A DNA stretch of 64,000 nucleotides, taken from assembly GCF_047553045.1 (NCBI RefSeq), contig NZ_CP180208.1:62001-126000 (forward strand). Reading direction: 5' to 3'. Shown piece after piece: positions 16,758 through 25,060 of this stretch. The translations under genes and the position numbers were made by a program. Position 1 is the first letter of the stretch. Each line of letters begins with the position of its first letter. This DNA is from Sphingomonas_L flavalba_A. GTDB lineage: Bacteria; Pseudomonadota; Alphaproteobacteria; Sphingomonadales; Sphingomonadaceae. Under the pieces are notes generated by a model, which ran no database searches, was not told the origin of the DNA, and worked only from the letters and a program-made list of their open reading frames with translations.

Positions 16758-17657
16758 ATGACCTATGACCAACTGATGGCGTTGCTGGGCAACTGGCTGC
16801 TCCCCGGCTCGCTGGTCGCCATCATGGTGTCGATGGGCCTGTCGCTGACCGCCGCCGATTTCCGGCAGGTGTTCCGCAACAAGCGCGCCCTGATCTTCGG
16901 TGTCTGCTCAATGCTGGTGGTGCCGCCGCTGATCGGCCTGACCCTGGCGGTGACCGTTGCGCCGACGGCGGCGCTGGCGGTCGGTTTCGTGCTGCTGGCA
17001 ACGACGCCGGGCGGGATGTTGTCGAACCTGTTCACCGACATGGCGGACGGGGACCTGGCGCTGTCGATGTCGATGACGCTGATCCTCAGCATGATCTACA
17101 TTTTCGTCGTGCCCTTCTACGCGCATTTCGCGCTGCTCCATTTCATGGGGCTGGAAGCCGACGTGCAGGTGCCGCTTGCTTCGTTCTTCTGGGACATCTT
17201 CTCGATCACCGTGCTGCCCGCCGCGGTCGGCTTTGCCGTCCGGCGGTGGCGTCCGGATTTCGCGATCTGGTTCAAGCGCTATCTGAAGAATGCCGCGACG
17301 ATCGTGCTGTTCAGCTCGTTCGGCGTGATCCTTTACGATCAGGTGCCGGTGCTGCGCGAGAATCTGGGCGCGCTGTTCTGGATCACCGTGGCGCTGAACC
17401 TGATCATGGTCGTGGTGGTGATGTCGATCGTCCAGTTCGCCGGGTTTACCCGCCGCGAGAATGTCGCGATCGGCATCGAGCATCTGATGCGCCAGGAGGG
17501 CACGGCCATCTTCATTGCCGTGACGATCGTCGGTAACAACGAGATGTCGTTGCCGATGATTATGAACACCCCCGTCGCGCTCTGTTTCGTGCTGCTGTTC
17601 GTCGCCGTGGCCCGGCGAACCGGGCGGCCGGAGTCGGGCAGTCCAGCCACACGCTGA
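16758..17657 (+). CDS. Bile acid:sodium symporter family transporter
   Basis: The 299-residue polytopic membrane protein has about nine hydrophobic segments and the BASS-family features TTPGGMLSNLFTDMADGDLALS, SMTLILSMIYIFVVPFY and EHLMRQEGTAIFIAVTIVGN. Members carry organic anions with sodium across the inner membrane. The long hydrophilic-poor topology and absence of a signal peptide fit. It follows the DUF3830 gene by 12 bp and precedes the FAD oxidase gene by 142 bp. In this context it could import or export a carboxylate or small peptide product of periplasmic hydrolysis. Confidence 0.83.
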   Translation: MTYDQLMALLGNWLLPGSLVAIMVSMGLSLTAADFRQVFRNKRALIFGVCSMLVVPPLIGLTLAVTVAPTAALAVGFVLLATTPGGMLSNLFTDMADGDLALSMSMTLILSMIYIFVVPFYAHFALLHFMGLEADVQVPLASFFWDIFSITVLPAAVGFAVRRWRPDFAIWFKRYLKNAATIVLFSSFGVILYDQVPVLRENLGALFWITVALNLIMVVVVMSIVQFAGFTRRENVAIGIEHLMRQEGTAIFIAVTIVGNNEMSLPMIMNTPVALCFVLLFVAVARRTGRPESGSPATR

Positions 17658-17672
17658 AGCATAGCAGGATAA

Positions 17673-17693
17673 GGCGCCCGCCGACCGGGCGCC
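17673..17693 (+). terminator. Hairpin after transporter gene
   Basis: A perfect 8-bp stem GGCGCCCG/CGGGCGCC with a 5-base loop lies 15 bp after the transporter stop. No T-run follows. It marks the boundary inside a 142-bp gap, so the FAD oxidase gene may have its own promoter or reduced read-through. Confidence 0.45.
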
Positions 17694-17799
17694 GAGGAAA
17701 GTTCGCAGTCATGACTTTGTTCCCAGTAATGGGCGCCGCGGCGGAACTGCTCCCCCCGGTTGCGACCCGTGCCCCTTTCGGCGCCCCGGTGGAGCGGTG

Positions 17800-19101
17800 A
17801 TGCAGCGCCGACCCTTGCTTGCCGTCGGGCGCGGCAATGGCGTGACCCAGCCGTTGTGGACGGCGACCGCGGCACCGGGACCGGCGCTGTCCGCCCTGTC
17901 CGGCGTGGTCGACACCGACATCCTGATCGTTGGTGGCGGCATTGCCGGCATGGCGACGGCGTTGCACCTGGGCGAACGCGGCCTGCGCGTCGCGCTGGTC
18001 GAGGCCGGGCAGCCCGGCGACGGCGCCACCGGGCAAAGCGGCGGGCTGGTCGCGCCCGATTATATCCGTCATTCGCCGGAAACCGCCCGCGCGCTGTTCG
18101 GCGCGGAAGCGGGCGAGCGGCTGACCGGGATGATCGGCGGTTCCGGCCGGCATGTGTTCGACCTGATCGACCGGCTGGGCATTGCCTGCGACGCGCGCCG
18201 CGACGGTTTCTATACCCCCGCCCATACCGAGGCGCTGGCCGACAACCAGCGGGAATATGCCGCACAGTGGCGCGCGCGCGGGCATGATGTCGCCTTCATC
18301 GACGGCGACGAGGCCCGCCGGCTGTTCGGCGCCGACCGTTATTGCGGTGCGCTGCGCTTTGCCGAGGGCGGCAGCCTCAACCCGCTGGCCTATGTGCGTG
18401 GCCTGGCGACGGCGGCGGAACAGGCGGGCGCCCGGCTTTTCGCCAACAGCCCGGTGCGCGCGCTTGAGCGCCGCAGTGACGGCTGGACCTGCCGGACGCC
18501 GGGCGGCACCATCCGCGCCGCGCGGGTGGTGCTGGCGGCGAACGGTGGCAACGCCGCGCTGCACCCGGCGATGCGGCGGACCACTTTGCCGCTTCACGTC
18601 TTCCAGTTCGCGACGGCGCCGCTCGACCCGGCGCAGCGCGAAGCCATCCTGCCGGCCGGCGGTGGCTTCACCGACAAGCTGCCCTATCTGTTCACCGCCC
18701 GGATCGACGGGCATGGCCACCTTGTTTCCGCCTTTCCGGCGTCGTTCATGGTCAGCGGCAATGCCCGGCTGTACCGCGAGGCGCGGCGGCGTCTGGCGCA
18801 GCATTTCGCGGTGCTGCCGGCGGCGGAAATCGCTTTCCTCTGGCGGGGGCTGGCGCGGGTCAACACCTCTTTCCTGCCGGAAATCTATGACCTGGGCGAC
18901 GGCGCGATCGCAATTCAGGCGTGCAACGGGCGCGGTATTGCGACGAACAGCGTGCTGGGCGCGGAAGTGGCCGCTTTCCTTGCCACCGGCGACGAGGCCG
19001 CGCTGTCGGTCCAGCCGCGCAGTCCCGCGCCGATCCGTTTCCACGCCGCCGCCGCGCTGCTGCCGAAACTGCTGATGTCGATCGCCTATCTGTCCAACTG
19101 A
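17800..19101 (+). CDS. FAD-dependent oxidoreductase (DadA/DAO-like)
   Basis: The 433-residue flavoprotein has the Rossmann FAD motif ILIVGGGIAGMATALHLGERG (about residues 40-60), an ATGQSGGLVAPDY segment that follows it as in glycine oxidase and D-amino-acid dehydrogenases, and a C-terminal GDGAIAIQACNGRGIATNSVLG loop that closes the FAD site. It probably oxidises an amine or amino acid at a C-N bond, but the substrate is unknown. About 35 extra residues precede the FAD domain, with no signal peptide. ATG 17800 is preferred over GTG 17797 because GGAG is then 5 bp away. It is 22 bp before DUF885 paralog 3. Confidence 0.88.
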   Translation: MQRRPLLAVGRGNGVTQPLWTATAAPGPALSALSGVVDTDILIVGGGIAGMATALHLGERGLRVALVEAGQPGDGATGQSGGLVAPDYIRHSPETARALFGAEAGERLTGMIGGSGRHVFDLIDRLGIACDARRDGFYTPAHTEALADNQREYAAQWRARGHDVAFIDGDEARRLFGADRYCGALRFAEGGSLNPLAYVRGLATAAEQAGARLFANSPVRALERRSDGWTCRTPGGTIRAARVVLAANGGNAALHPAMRRTTLPLHVFQFATAPLDPAQREAILPAGGGFTDKLPYLFTARIDGHGHLVSAFPASFMVSGNARLYREARRRLAQHFAVLPAAEIAFLWRGLARVNTSFLPEIYDLGDGAIAIQACNGRGIATNSVLGAEVAAFLATGDEAALSVQPRSPAPIRFHAAAALLPKLLMSIAYLSN

Positions 19102-19123
19102 GCCGCGTCGGAAAGGAGCCGTG

Positions 19124-20866
19124 ATGGCCAAGCGAACCCTGTCCCTGCCCCGCGCCCTGGTGCGCGCGGCAATGCTGAGCGGCGCGGCGCTGCTGCTCGG
19201 TGGGGCGGCGACGCCGAACCTGCCCGACCTGATCGCGCAGTACGAGCATTTCGCCGAAGATTATCCGATGGAGGCGGGGCGGTCCGATCCGGCGCGCGCG
19301 CGCAGCGGCTGGCCGGACGAGACGCCGGAGGGCATGGCCCGCCGCAAGGCGGCGCTGCAGAAGATCGCCGGTGCGCTTGACCGGCTGGACACGACTGCGC
19401 TCGACGATGAGCGCCGCGTCGACCGGGCCTATCTGCGCGAACTGATCGGCTGGCGGATCGAGGGTATCGATTTCGACGAGCGTCGCTTCGCGTTTGTCGC
19501 CCACGAAGGATTCTACAACACCCCTTACGCGCTGGCCCGCGCCCTCAACCCCGGAAACGAGGTGGAGGCGCGCGCCTGGGTGGAGCGGATGCGCGGGGTT
19601 CCCCGCTATTTCGCCGAGCAGCGCGCAAACCTCGAACGCGGGGTCGCAACCGGCTGGACCCATCCGGCGGTGGTGATCGACGTCGGCGTCGCAATTCTGC
19701 GCAAGCAGATCGCCCAGCCGGTGGCGGAGGACCCGATGCTGGCGCCGCTGAACGCCTATCCGGCCGTTCTGGCGGAAGCGCGGCGGCTGATCGAGACCGA
19801 GATCCGGCCGGCGCAGCGCGCGACGCTTGCCTATATCGACGGCCCGTATCGCGCCCATGCGCGCAAGGATCTGGGTATCGCCGCGGTGCCGGGCGGGCGG
19901 GCCTATTACGATTTCCTGCTGCGCTATTACACCACGACCGACCTGAATGCCGAGCAGATCCACCAGATGGGGCTGGCCGAGGTCGCGCGCATCCGCGGCG
20001 AGATGGACAAGGTGATTGCCGCCGCCGGTTTCACCGGCAGTTTCGCCGACTGGTTGCATTTCCTGCGGACCGACCCGCAATTCTATGTGACGAGCCGCGA
20101 GGCGCTGATCGAGAAATACGCCGCGGCCGCCAAGCGGATCGATGGGGTGCTGCCGCGCTATTTCTCCGTCCTGCCGCGCCAGCCGTTCACGATCGTGCCG
20201 GTGCCGCGCGAGCTGGAGGAAGGCTATACCACCGCGCGGGGCGGTGGCGGCGGTGATTTCGACAAGGGCTTCCCCGGCTATTTCGTCGTCAACACCTCTC
20301 ACCTCGACCAGCGGCCGCTCTACGAGGTGCCGGCGCTGAGCCTGCATGAGGCGGCGCCGGGGCACAACACCCACGGTTCGCTGAACAACGAGAACAAGGC
20401 GCTCCCCGGTTTCCGCCGCGCCCGCGACCTGCTCGCCTTCCGTGAGGGCTGGGCGCTCTATGCCGAGCGGCTGGGCCATGAGATGGGGGTGTATCGCGAC
20501 GCCTATGAAGCGTTCGGCAGCCTGTCGACCGAGATGTGGCGGGCGTGCCGGATGGTCGTCGACACCGGCATTCACGTCATGGGCTGGAGCTATGCGCAGG
20601 CGCGGAAGTGCTTTGAAGAGAATACCGCGCTGGCCGACATCAACATCGACACCGAACTGGCGCGCTATATCGGCGCGCCGGGCGGCGCCGTCGCCTACAA
20701 GGTCGGGGAACTGAAGATCGTCGAGCTGCGCCGGCGCGCCGAACAGGCACTGGGCGACCGGTTCGACATTCGGGCCTTTCACGACCTGATCCTGGCGCAG
20801 GGCCAGTTGCCGATGACCCTGCTTGAGGCGAAGGTCGACGCCTGGATCGCGCGGATGCGCGGGTGA
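19124..20866 (+). CDS. DUF885 family putative metallopeptidase (paralog 3, intact motif)
   Basis: The 580-residue protein has a signal peptide (MAKRTLSLPRALVRAAMLSGAALLLGGAATP) and the zinc signature HEAAPGH (His408, Glu409, His414), followed by FREGWALYAERLGHEMG, the helix carrying the downstream Glu. This is the largest and most typical DUF885 member here. ATG 19124 follows AAAGGAG by 6 bp; GTG 19121 is also in frame. Its predicted role is a periplasmic metallocarboxypeptidase or related hydrolase. It ends convergent to the TPR/oxygenase gene with a small GC hairpin between them. Confidence 0.9.
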   Translation: MAKRTLSLPRALVRAAMLSGAALLLGGAATPNLPDLIAQYEHFAEDYPMEAGRSDPARARSGWPDETPEGMARRKAALQKIAGALDRLDTTALDDERRVDRAYLRELIGWRIEGIDFDERRFAFVAHEGFYNTPYALARALNPGNEVEARAWVERMRGVPRYFAEQRANLERGVATGWTHPAVVIDVGVAILRKQIAQPVAEDPMLAPLNAYPAVLAEARRLIETEIRPAQRATLAYIDGPYRAHARKDLGIAAVPGGRAYYDFLLRYYTTTDLNAEQIHQMGLAEVARIRGEMDKVIAAAGFTGSFADWLHFLRTDPQFYVTSREALIEKYAAAAKRIDGVLPRYFSVLPRQPFTIVPVPRELEEGYTTARGGGGGDFDKGFPGYFVVNTSHLDQRPLYEVPALSLHEAAPGHNTHGSLNNENKALPGFRRARDLLAFREGWALYAERLGHEMGVYRDAYEAFGSLSTEMWRACRMVVDTGIHVMGWSYAQARKCFEENTALADINIDTELARYIGAPGGAVAYKVGELKIVELRRRAEQALGDRFDIRAFHDLILAQGQLPMTLLEAKVDAWIARMRG

Positions 20867-20871
20867 CGGCG

Positions 20872-20898
20872 GCCGGGGCAGGCAGCGGCCGCCCCGGC
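20872..20898. terminator. GC hairpin between convergent genes
   Basis: GCCGGGGC (20872-20879) pairs with GCCCCGGC (20891-20898) around an 11-base loop, directly after the DUF885 stop and before the end of the convergent TPR/oxygenase gene. It has no T-tract, so its role as a terminator is only likely by position. Confidence 0.4.
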
Positions 20899-20900
20899 AA

Positions 20901-22712
20901 TCAGCCCGGTACGACGTCGAAAGCGATGGTCGTGCGGTGGGCGGTGTCCGCGAACGGCACGGTCCCGTGGTAGAAATAGGACGGAAACAATACCAGCAGC
21001 CCCGGTTCCGGGCGGATGCGGTGAAGCACGCGTTCGCGCGGGCCGAGCCGCAGCCCGGTTTCGCCAAAGCACAGCCAGCCCTGTTCGCCCTGCGCGACAG
21101 CGGCGGGGAGGGCGACATAGTAGACGGCGCTGATCCAGCCTTGCGGATGGATATGGTTGCTGTGGTGGCCACCGTCGTGCAGCCGCGCCGACCAGGAGCC
21201 GGAGAAGGCGAAGCCACGCCCCTTGCGGTTGAGGAAAGGATGGGTGGGATCGTCCGGTAACGCGGCGATATAGCGCCGGACCCCGTCTTCGATCAGCGCG
21301 CGGATGGCGTCGACCGCCGGTATCGCGCGGCCGAACAGGTCGTCGGTCGTCTGGGTGCCGCCGCGCAGGGTCTGCTCCAGCGGGTGGTGGCGGGCATGGT
21401 GGAGCGTGTCGAGCGCGCGGTCGAGGCGGCGGTTGAAGGCGGTGCCGTCGCCATCGCCGGGGTGCAGCGCCACACGACCGATCAGCGCCGGATCGACCAG
21501 CCAGCCGGCGCGTGGATCGCCGGTCAGGCGCCAGGCGACTGCCTGCAGCGCCAGCGCCTGCTGATCGTGCGGCGCGGCGGCGAGGCGTTGGGCAAGGCGC
21601 GGCAACGCCGCCTCCGCCCGGTCGAGGATGAGCAGGGCGCGGGCCGATTCGCATAGCGCGCCCGCATGGCCGCTTTCGGTGGCGAGCACGGCGTCGAACG
21701 CCGCCAGCGCCGGTTGCGCCGCGCCGCTCGACCACAGAGCCTGCGCTTCCCGATAGCGGAGTTCGGCGCCGCCGATGCCGCGCGCCACCGCCGGGGCGAG
21801 CAGTGTCGCCGCGTCCGCCGCCGCCCCGGACAGGGTGAGGCGGGCGGCGAGGCCGGCGAGGAGGGTGGGCGCGTCAGGATGATCGGCGAGCGCGGCGCGG
21901 TAGCTGTCGACATGGCGGTCGCGCTCACCCTGCGCCCAGAGCAGGCGGCTGAGCGAATCGTGGATCGCCGCGTCGGTCGGCGCCAGCCGGATCGCGGCGC
22001 GATAGCTGTCCGCCGCCGCGCCCGCGTCCCCCAGGTCCTGAAGGCAATGGCCGAGATTGTAGAGGATATCCGCCTGTTGCGGCATGCCGGCGGCGCAGGC
22101 CCGAAACAGCGGCAGTGCTTCCGCCGCCCGACCGGTCAGCCGCAGCGCCACCGCGAGATTGTGCTGCCAGGGGAGGTGGCCGGGGCGGAGGCGAAGCGCG
22201 GCGCGATAGGCGTCGACCGCCTCGGCGTTGCGGTTCAGCGCGTTGAGCGCCTGACCAAGCACCGCCCAGCCGCGCGCCTGATCCGGCCGGGCATCGACCA
22301 GCCGGCGGAGTTCGGCATGCGCGGCCCTGGCATCGCCAAGCGCGATCCGGGCGACAGAGCGGTTGATCCGTGCCTCGTCATAGCCGGGACGCAGGGTCAG
22401 CGCCCGGCCATAAGCCTCCGCCGCGTCCGCGTGGCGGCCGAGCGCCGCCAGGCTGTTGCCGAGGTTGTTCAGCACGTGGGGCTGGGCGGGGCGGGCGGCC
22501 AGCGACTGGTGGAACAGGGCGATGGCCGTCGCCTGATCGCCGCGTTGCCGGGCGATCATGCCGAGCAGTTGCAGCGCGTCAGGCTGGGCGGGTGTCCGGG
22601 CGAGGATCGCGCGCAGTTCGGCCTCGGCGGGGGTCAGTTGCCCCGCCTTGGCCAGCGCCATTGCCCGGCCGAGCGCCTGTTCGAGATCCGCGCGTGGCGT
22701 GGCCGTTTGCAT
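20901..22712 (-). CDS. TPR-repeat protein with C-terminal putative 2OG-Fe(II) oxygenase domain
   Basis: The 603-residue protein has about ten tetratricopeptide repeats over residues 1-400 (for example PHVLNNLGNSLAALGRHADAAEAYG and ADILYNLGHCLQDLGDAGAAADSYR). A C-terminal putative 2-oxoglutarate/iron oxygenase domain includes HDGGHHSNHIHPQGWISAVYY, the second-His segment SYFYHGTVPF and HRTTIAFDVVPG with the probable 2OG-binding Arg. Such proteins may hydroxylate peptides or proteins, but substrates are generally unknown. There is no signal peptide. It lies on the opposite strand inside the peptidase block, divergent from the amidohydrolase gene by 126 bp. Confidence 0.85.
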   Translation of the reverse strand: MQTATPRADLEQALGRAMALAKAGQLTPAEAELRAILARTPAQPDALQLLGMIARQRGDQATAIALFHQSLAARPAQPHVLNNLGNSLAALGRHADAAEAYGRALTLRPGYDEARINRSVARIALGDARAAHAELRRLVDARPDQARGWAVLGQALNALNRNAEAVDAYRAALRLRPGHLPWQHNLAVALRLTGRAAEALPLFRACAAGMPQQADILYNLGHCLQDLGDAGAAADSYRAAIRLAPTDAAIHDSLSRLLWAQGERDRHVDSYRAALADHPDAPTLLAGLAARLTLSGAAADAATLLAPAVARGIGGAELRYREAQALWSSGAAQPALAAFDAVLATESGHAGALCESARALLILDRAEAALPRLAQRLAAAPHDQQALALQAVAWRLTGDPRAGWLVDPALIGRVALHPGDGDGTAFNRRLDRALDTLHHARHHPLEQTLRGGTQTTDDLFGRAIPAVDAIRALIEDGVRRYIAALPDDPTHPFLNRKGRGFAFSGSWSARLHDGGHHSNHIHPQGWISAVYYVALPAAVAQGEQGWLCFGETGLRLGPRERVLHRIRPEPGLLVLFPSYFYHGTVPFADTAHRTTIAFDVVPG

Positions 22713-22776
22713 GACGCCCTCCCGGCGATCGCGATCGCCGGCCGACCCGATCTGGTGTCAGACAAGCAAATCCCTC

Positions 22777-22805
22777 TTGTATCGTCAAGGCAATCGCGCT
22801 TTAAA
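22777..22805 (+). promoter_or_regulatory. Candidate promoter of amidohydrolase gene
   Basis: TTGTAT (22777-22782) and TTTAAA (22800-22805) are spaced by exactly 17 bp, a fair sigma-70 type match. The shared ATCACG-N7-TCAC motif begins at the last base of the -10 element, so a protein bound there would interfere with transcription start. The start codon is at 22839. Confidence 0.5.
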
Positions 22806-22824
22806 TCACGTGTAAAATCACATG
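22805..22824 (+). promoter_or_regulatory. Candidate shared operator, copy 2
   Basis: ATCACG-TGTAAAA-TCACATG matches copy 3 (26489-26508) at 15 of 20 positions and copy 1 (9315-9334) at 11 of 20, with ATCACG and TCAC invariant. It overlaps the -10 region and ends 14 bp before the amidohydrolase start, between it and the GGAG ribosome-binding site. Confidence 0.5.
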
Positions 22825-22838
22825 TTCTGGAGATCGTC

Positions 22839-24242
22839 ATGCCTATCATGTCCATCGGTCGTTCGGCGTTTGGCCGCGGGCGGCGTGCTGCTCTGGGCGC
22901 TGGCGTGTTCGCTGTGCTGGCCGTGTTGGCACCGACGGCGGGCGCCGCGCAGCGCCCGATCCCCGAAACCACAGACGATATCCGCCGCCTGCCGATCCCG
23001 CCGGTCGACCGCAGCCGCGAGCCGGTCGTCGCCATCGTCGGCGGCACGTTGATCGACGGGCGTGGCGGCAGGCCTGTCGCCAATGCCGTGGTGCTGACCC
23101 AGGGCGATCGCATACTCGCCGCCGGCCCGGCGGGCAGCGTTGCGATTCCGGCGGACGCGGCGCGGCGGATCGACGCGACGGGGCTGTACATCCTGCCCGG
23201 GCTGATCGACCTGCACATTCATTTCACCCAGCAGCGCGGGGCCGATTTCGGCAAATATGCCGACAGCCCGGCCGGCGCGGCGATCCGCGGGGTTGCGCTG
23301 GCTGAACAACTGGTGGGCGCTGGCATCACCGCCGTGCGCGATGTCGGCACCGTCGACGACGTGGCGCTGCGTATCAAGGAAGCCGTCGACCGCGGTGTCG
23401 TGCGCGGGCCGCGCGTGTTGTGGAGCGGCCGGATCATCGCCACCACCGGCGGCCATGGCGACGAGGTGACGTCGACAGCCACAGGGCGGCAGAAGCCGGC
23501 GATGGGCGGGACGACCAAGGGCTATAACGGCCCGTGGGAATGGCGCGCGGCCGTTCGCCATCAGGTCCGCAACCTGGCCGACTGGATTAAGCTGGGCGCG
23601 CCGGCGAGCAAGGAGGAACTGGCCGCGGCGATCGACGAGGCCCATTCGCTGGGCGTCCCGGTCGCGATCGACAGCTATGGCGAATACACCGACTGGGCGA
23701 TCGAGGCCGGGGTCGACACGCTGGAACATCCGTTGCTGATGAGCGCCGGTTCGGTGGCGCTGATGAAGAAGCACGGCACCGCTTTCGTCCCGACGATCGG
23801 CGCGTTCGACAATCTGCTGGAGGGCGGCTACCCGACGGCGGGCATCCCGACCGGCGGTTTCTACCACACCCATTCGCGCCGCTTCGTCATCGACCAGCAG
23901 GATCATCTGAACAAGGTGACCGAGGCCTATCGCGCCGGGGTGCCGATCGGCGTCGGCACCGACATCCCGTTCGAGAACGATACCCGCTATCCCGACGCCT
24001 ATTTCCGCGAACTCGCCTATCTGAGCCAGGCGGGGATGAGCAATGCCGATGTCCTGGCTTCCGCCACCCGTGTCGGCGCGGAGATCATGCGGATGGGCGA
24101 CAAGCTGGGCACGGTCGAAAAGGGCAAGATCGCCGATATCCTGATCGTCGGCGCCAGCCCGCTCGATTCGCTCGGTAACCTGCGCGACGTCCGCTACGTG
24201 ATCGCCGACGGCAAGGTCGTGGTCGACGGAGCGGCCCGCTAA
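22839..24242 (+). CDS. Secreted amidohydrolase (imidazolonepropionase/Xaa-Pro dipeptidase-like)
   Basis: The 467-residue protein of the M38/amidohydrolase superfamily has a signal sequence (about 1-37, GVFAVLAVLAPTAGAAQ). Metal-site features are HxH in DLHIHFTQ, the likely carbamylated Lys in DWIKLGAP, His in TLEHPLLM and Asp in GVGTDIPF. The His usually found in the VHAYG-like strand is replaced by Asp278 (AIDSYG), so one ligand of the binuclear site is altered. Relatives include bacterial Xaa-Pro dipeptidases. ATG 22839 follows CTGGAG; ATG 22848 is possible. It is preceded by a candidate shared operator and stands convergent to the MarR gene. Confidence 0.85.
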   Translation: MPIMSIGRSAFGRGRRAALGAGVFAVLAVLAPTAGAAQRPIPETTDDIRRLPIPPVDRSREPVVAIVGGTLIDGRGGRPVANAVVLTQGDRILAAGPAGSVAIPADAARRIDATGLYILPGLIDLHIHFTQQRGADFGKYADSPAGAAIRGVALAEQLVGAGITAVRDVGTVDDVALRIKEAVDRGVVRGPRVLWSGRIIATTGGHGDEVTSTATGRQKPAMGGTTKGYNGPWEWRAAVRHQVRNLADWIKLGAPASKEELAAAIDEAHSLGVPVAIDSYGEYTDWAIEAGVDTLEHPLLMSAGSVALMKKHGTAFVPTIGAFDNLLEGGYPTAGIPTGGFYHTHSRRFVIDQQDHLNKVTEAYRAGVPIGVGTDIPFENDTRYPDAYFRELAYLSQAGMSNADVLASATRVGAEIMRMGDKLGTVEKGKIADILIVGASPLDSLGNLRDVRYVIADGKVVVDGAAR

Positions 24243-24263
24243 CCGCCGGTCCGGCGCCAGCGC

Positions 24264-24296
24264 CCGGTCCCCGGCCCAGCCGCCGCCGGGGACCGG
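24264..24296. terminator. Hairpin between convergent amidohydrolase and marR genes
   Basis: CCGGTCCCCGGC (24264-24275) and GCCGGGGACCGG (24285-24296) form a perfect 12-bp stem with a 9-base loop. It lies between two converging genes, so it can serve both strands, although no T-tract is present. Confidence 0.55.
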
Positions 24297-24303
24297 ATGA
24301 AGG

Positions 24304-24777
24304 TTATTCGATCGGCAGCTTGCTGAGATTGGCGCCGATCTTCTGCAGGGTGCGCAGCAGATGGGCGATGTCGCGGTTGCTGATACCGTCCATCGCCCGG
24401 GTGAACTGCCGCCCGACGATTGGCGTCAGTTTGCGCAGCGTCTGCTGGCCGCCGGGGGTCAGCGTCACTTCGGTGATCCGGTGATCTTCGGGGTTGGACT
24501 CGGTGGTTACCAGCCCCTGTTCGACCATCCGGTCGATGATCCGGCTGATCGTCGAACGCTTGGTCAGCGCGGCTTCGGCGATTTCGCCGATGCTGGCCGG
24601 CTGGCGTTCGCGCAGCACGGTCATGACCCGGTAGACCGGCTTGGACACGCCGTGCTTGTGCAGCACCTTGTCCATGTCCTCGTGATATTTGAAGTCGGCG
24701 TGAGCCATCAGGTAGAAGGGCGAGTTTTCAAGGCGGAAGGTCGCACTGCTCGGGTCGTAATCGCTACGATTTTCCAT
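24304..24777 (-). CDS. MarR family transcriptional regulator
   Basis: The 157-residue protein has a winged-helix MarR fold: helix-turn-helix VYRVMTVLRERQPASIGEIA followed by the recognition segment LTKRSTISRIIDRMVEQGLV and the wing TTESNPEDHRITEVTLTPGG. MarR proteins are dimeric repressors often released by small aromatic or phenolic ligands. It is the only regulator within the peptidase block apart from the AraC gene at its right edge, so it is a candidate controller of the shared motif. It is divergent from the M24 peptidase gene across 283 bp. Confidence 0.92.
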   Translation of the reverse strand: MENRSDYDPSSATFRLENSPFYLMAHADFKYHEDMDKVLHKHGVSKPVYRVMTVLRERQPASIGEIAEAALTKRSTISRIIDRMVEQGLVTTESNPEDHRITEVTLTPGGQQTLRKLTPIVGRQFTRAMDGISNRDIAHLLRTLQKIGANLSKLPIE

Positions 24778-24985
24778 TTGATCCCCTGTGGTCTCCGTCG
24801 ATGCGTCCGCCGGTCCTGGCGCATGTCTTCCTCAAATATCCGGTCGGATCAAGCCGCTCGATCATGGCTGCCGCCGCCCGCGCGAAACAACCCGAAGCAG
24901 GTGTATTTGAGCCGAGTTGCCGCGACGGCCGCCGTGCGAGCGGTTCTCCGCGCCGGGAAGCGGCCTGTCGCGCATCGCGTCGAAA

Positions 24986-25014
24986 TTGACAAGATTTACG
25001 TGAAAACGGATAGA
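24986..25014 (+). promoter_or_regulatory. Candidate promoter of M24 peptidase gene
   Basis: TTGACA (24986-24991) and GATAGA (25009-25014) are separated by 17 bp. The -35 element is perfect and the -10 is weak (3 of 6). The spacer contains TTACGTGAAAA, which partly resembles the TCACGTGTAAAA portion of the operator copy at 22805. The rest of the 24778-25060 gap shows no gene. Confidence 0.4.
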
Positions 25015-25060
25015 TGACCGATGCCGATTTACGGCACGACCGACGGGGAGGAAGAGGCCG

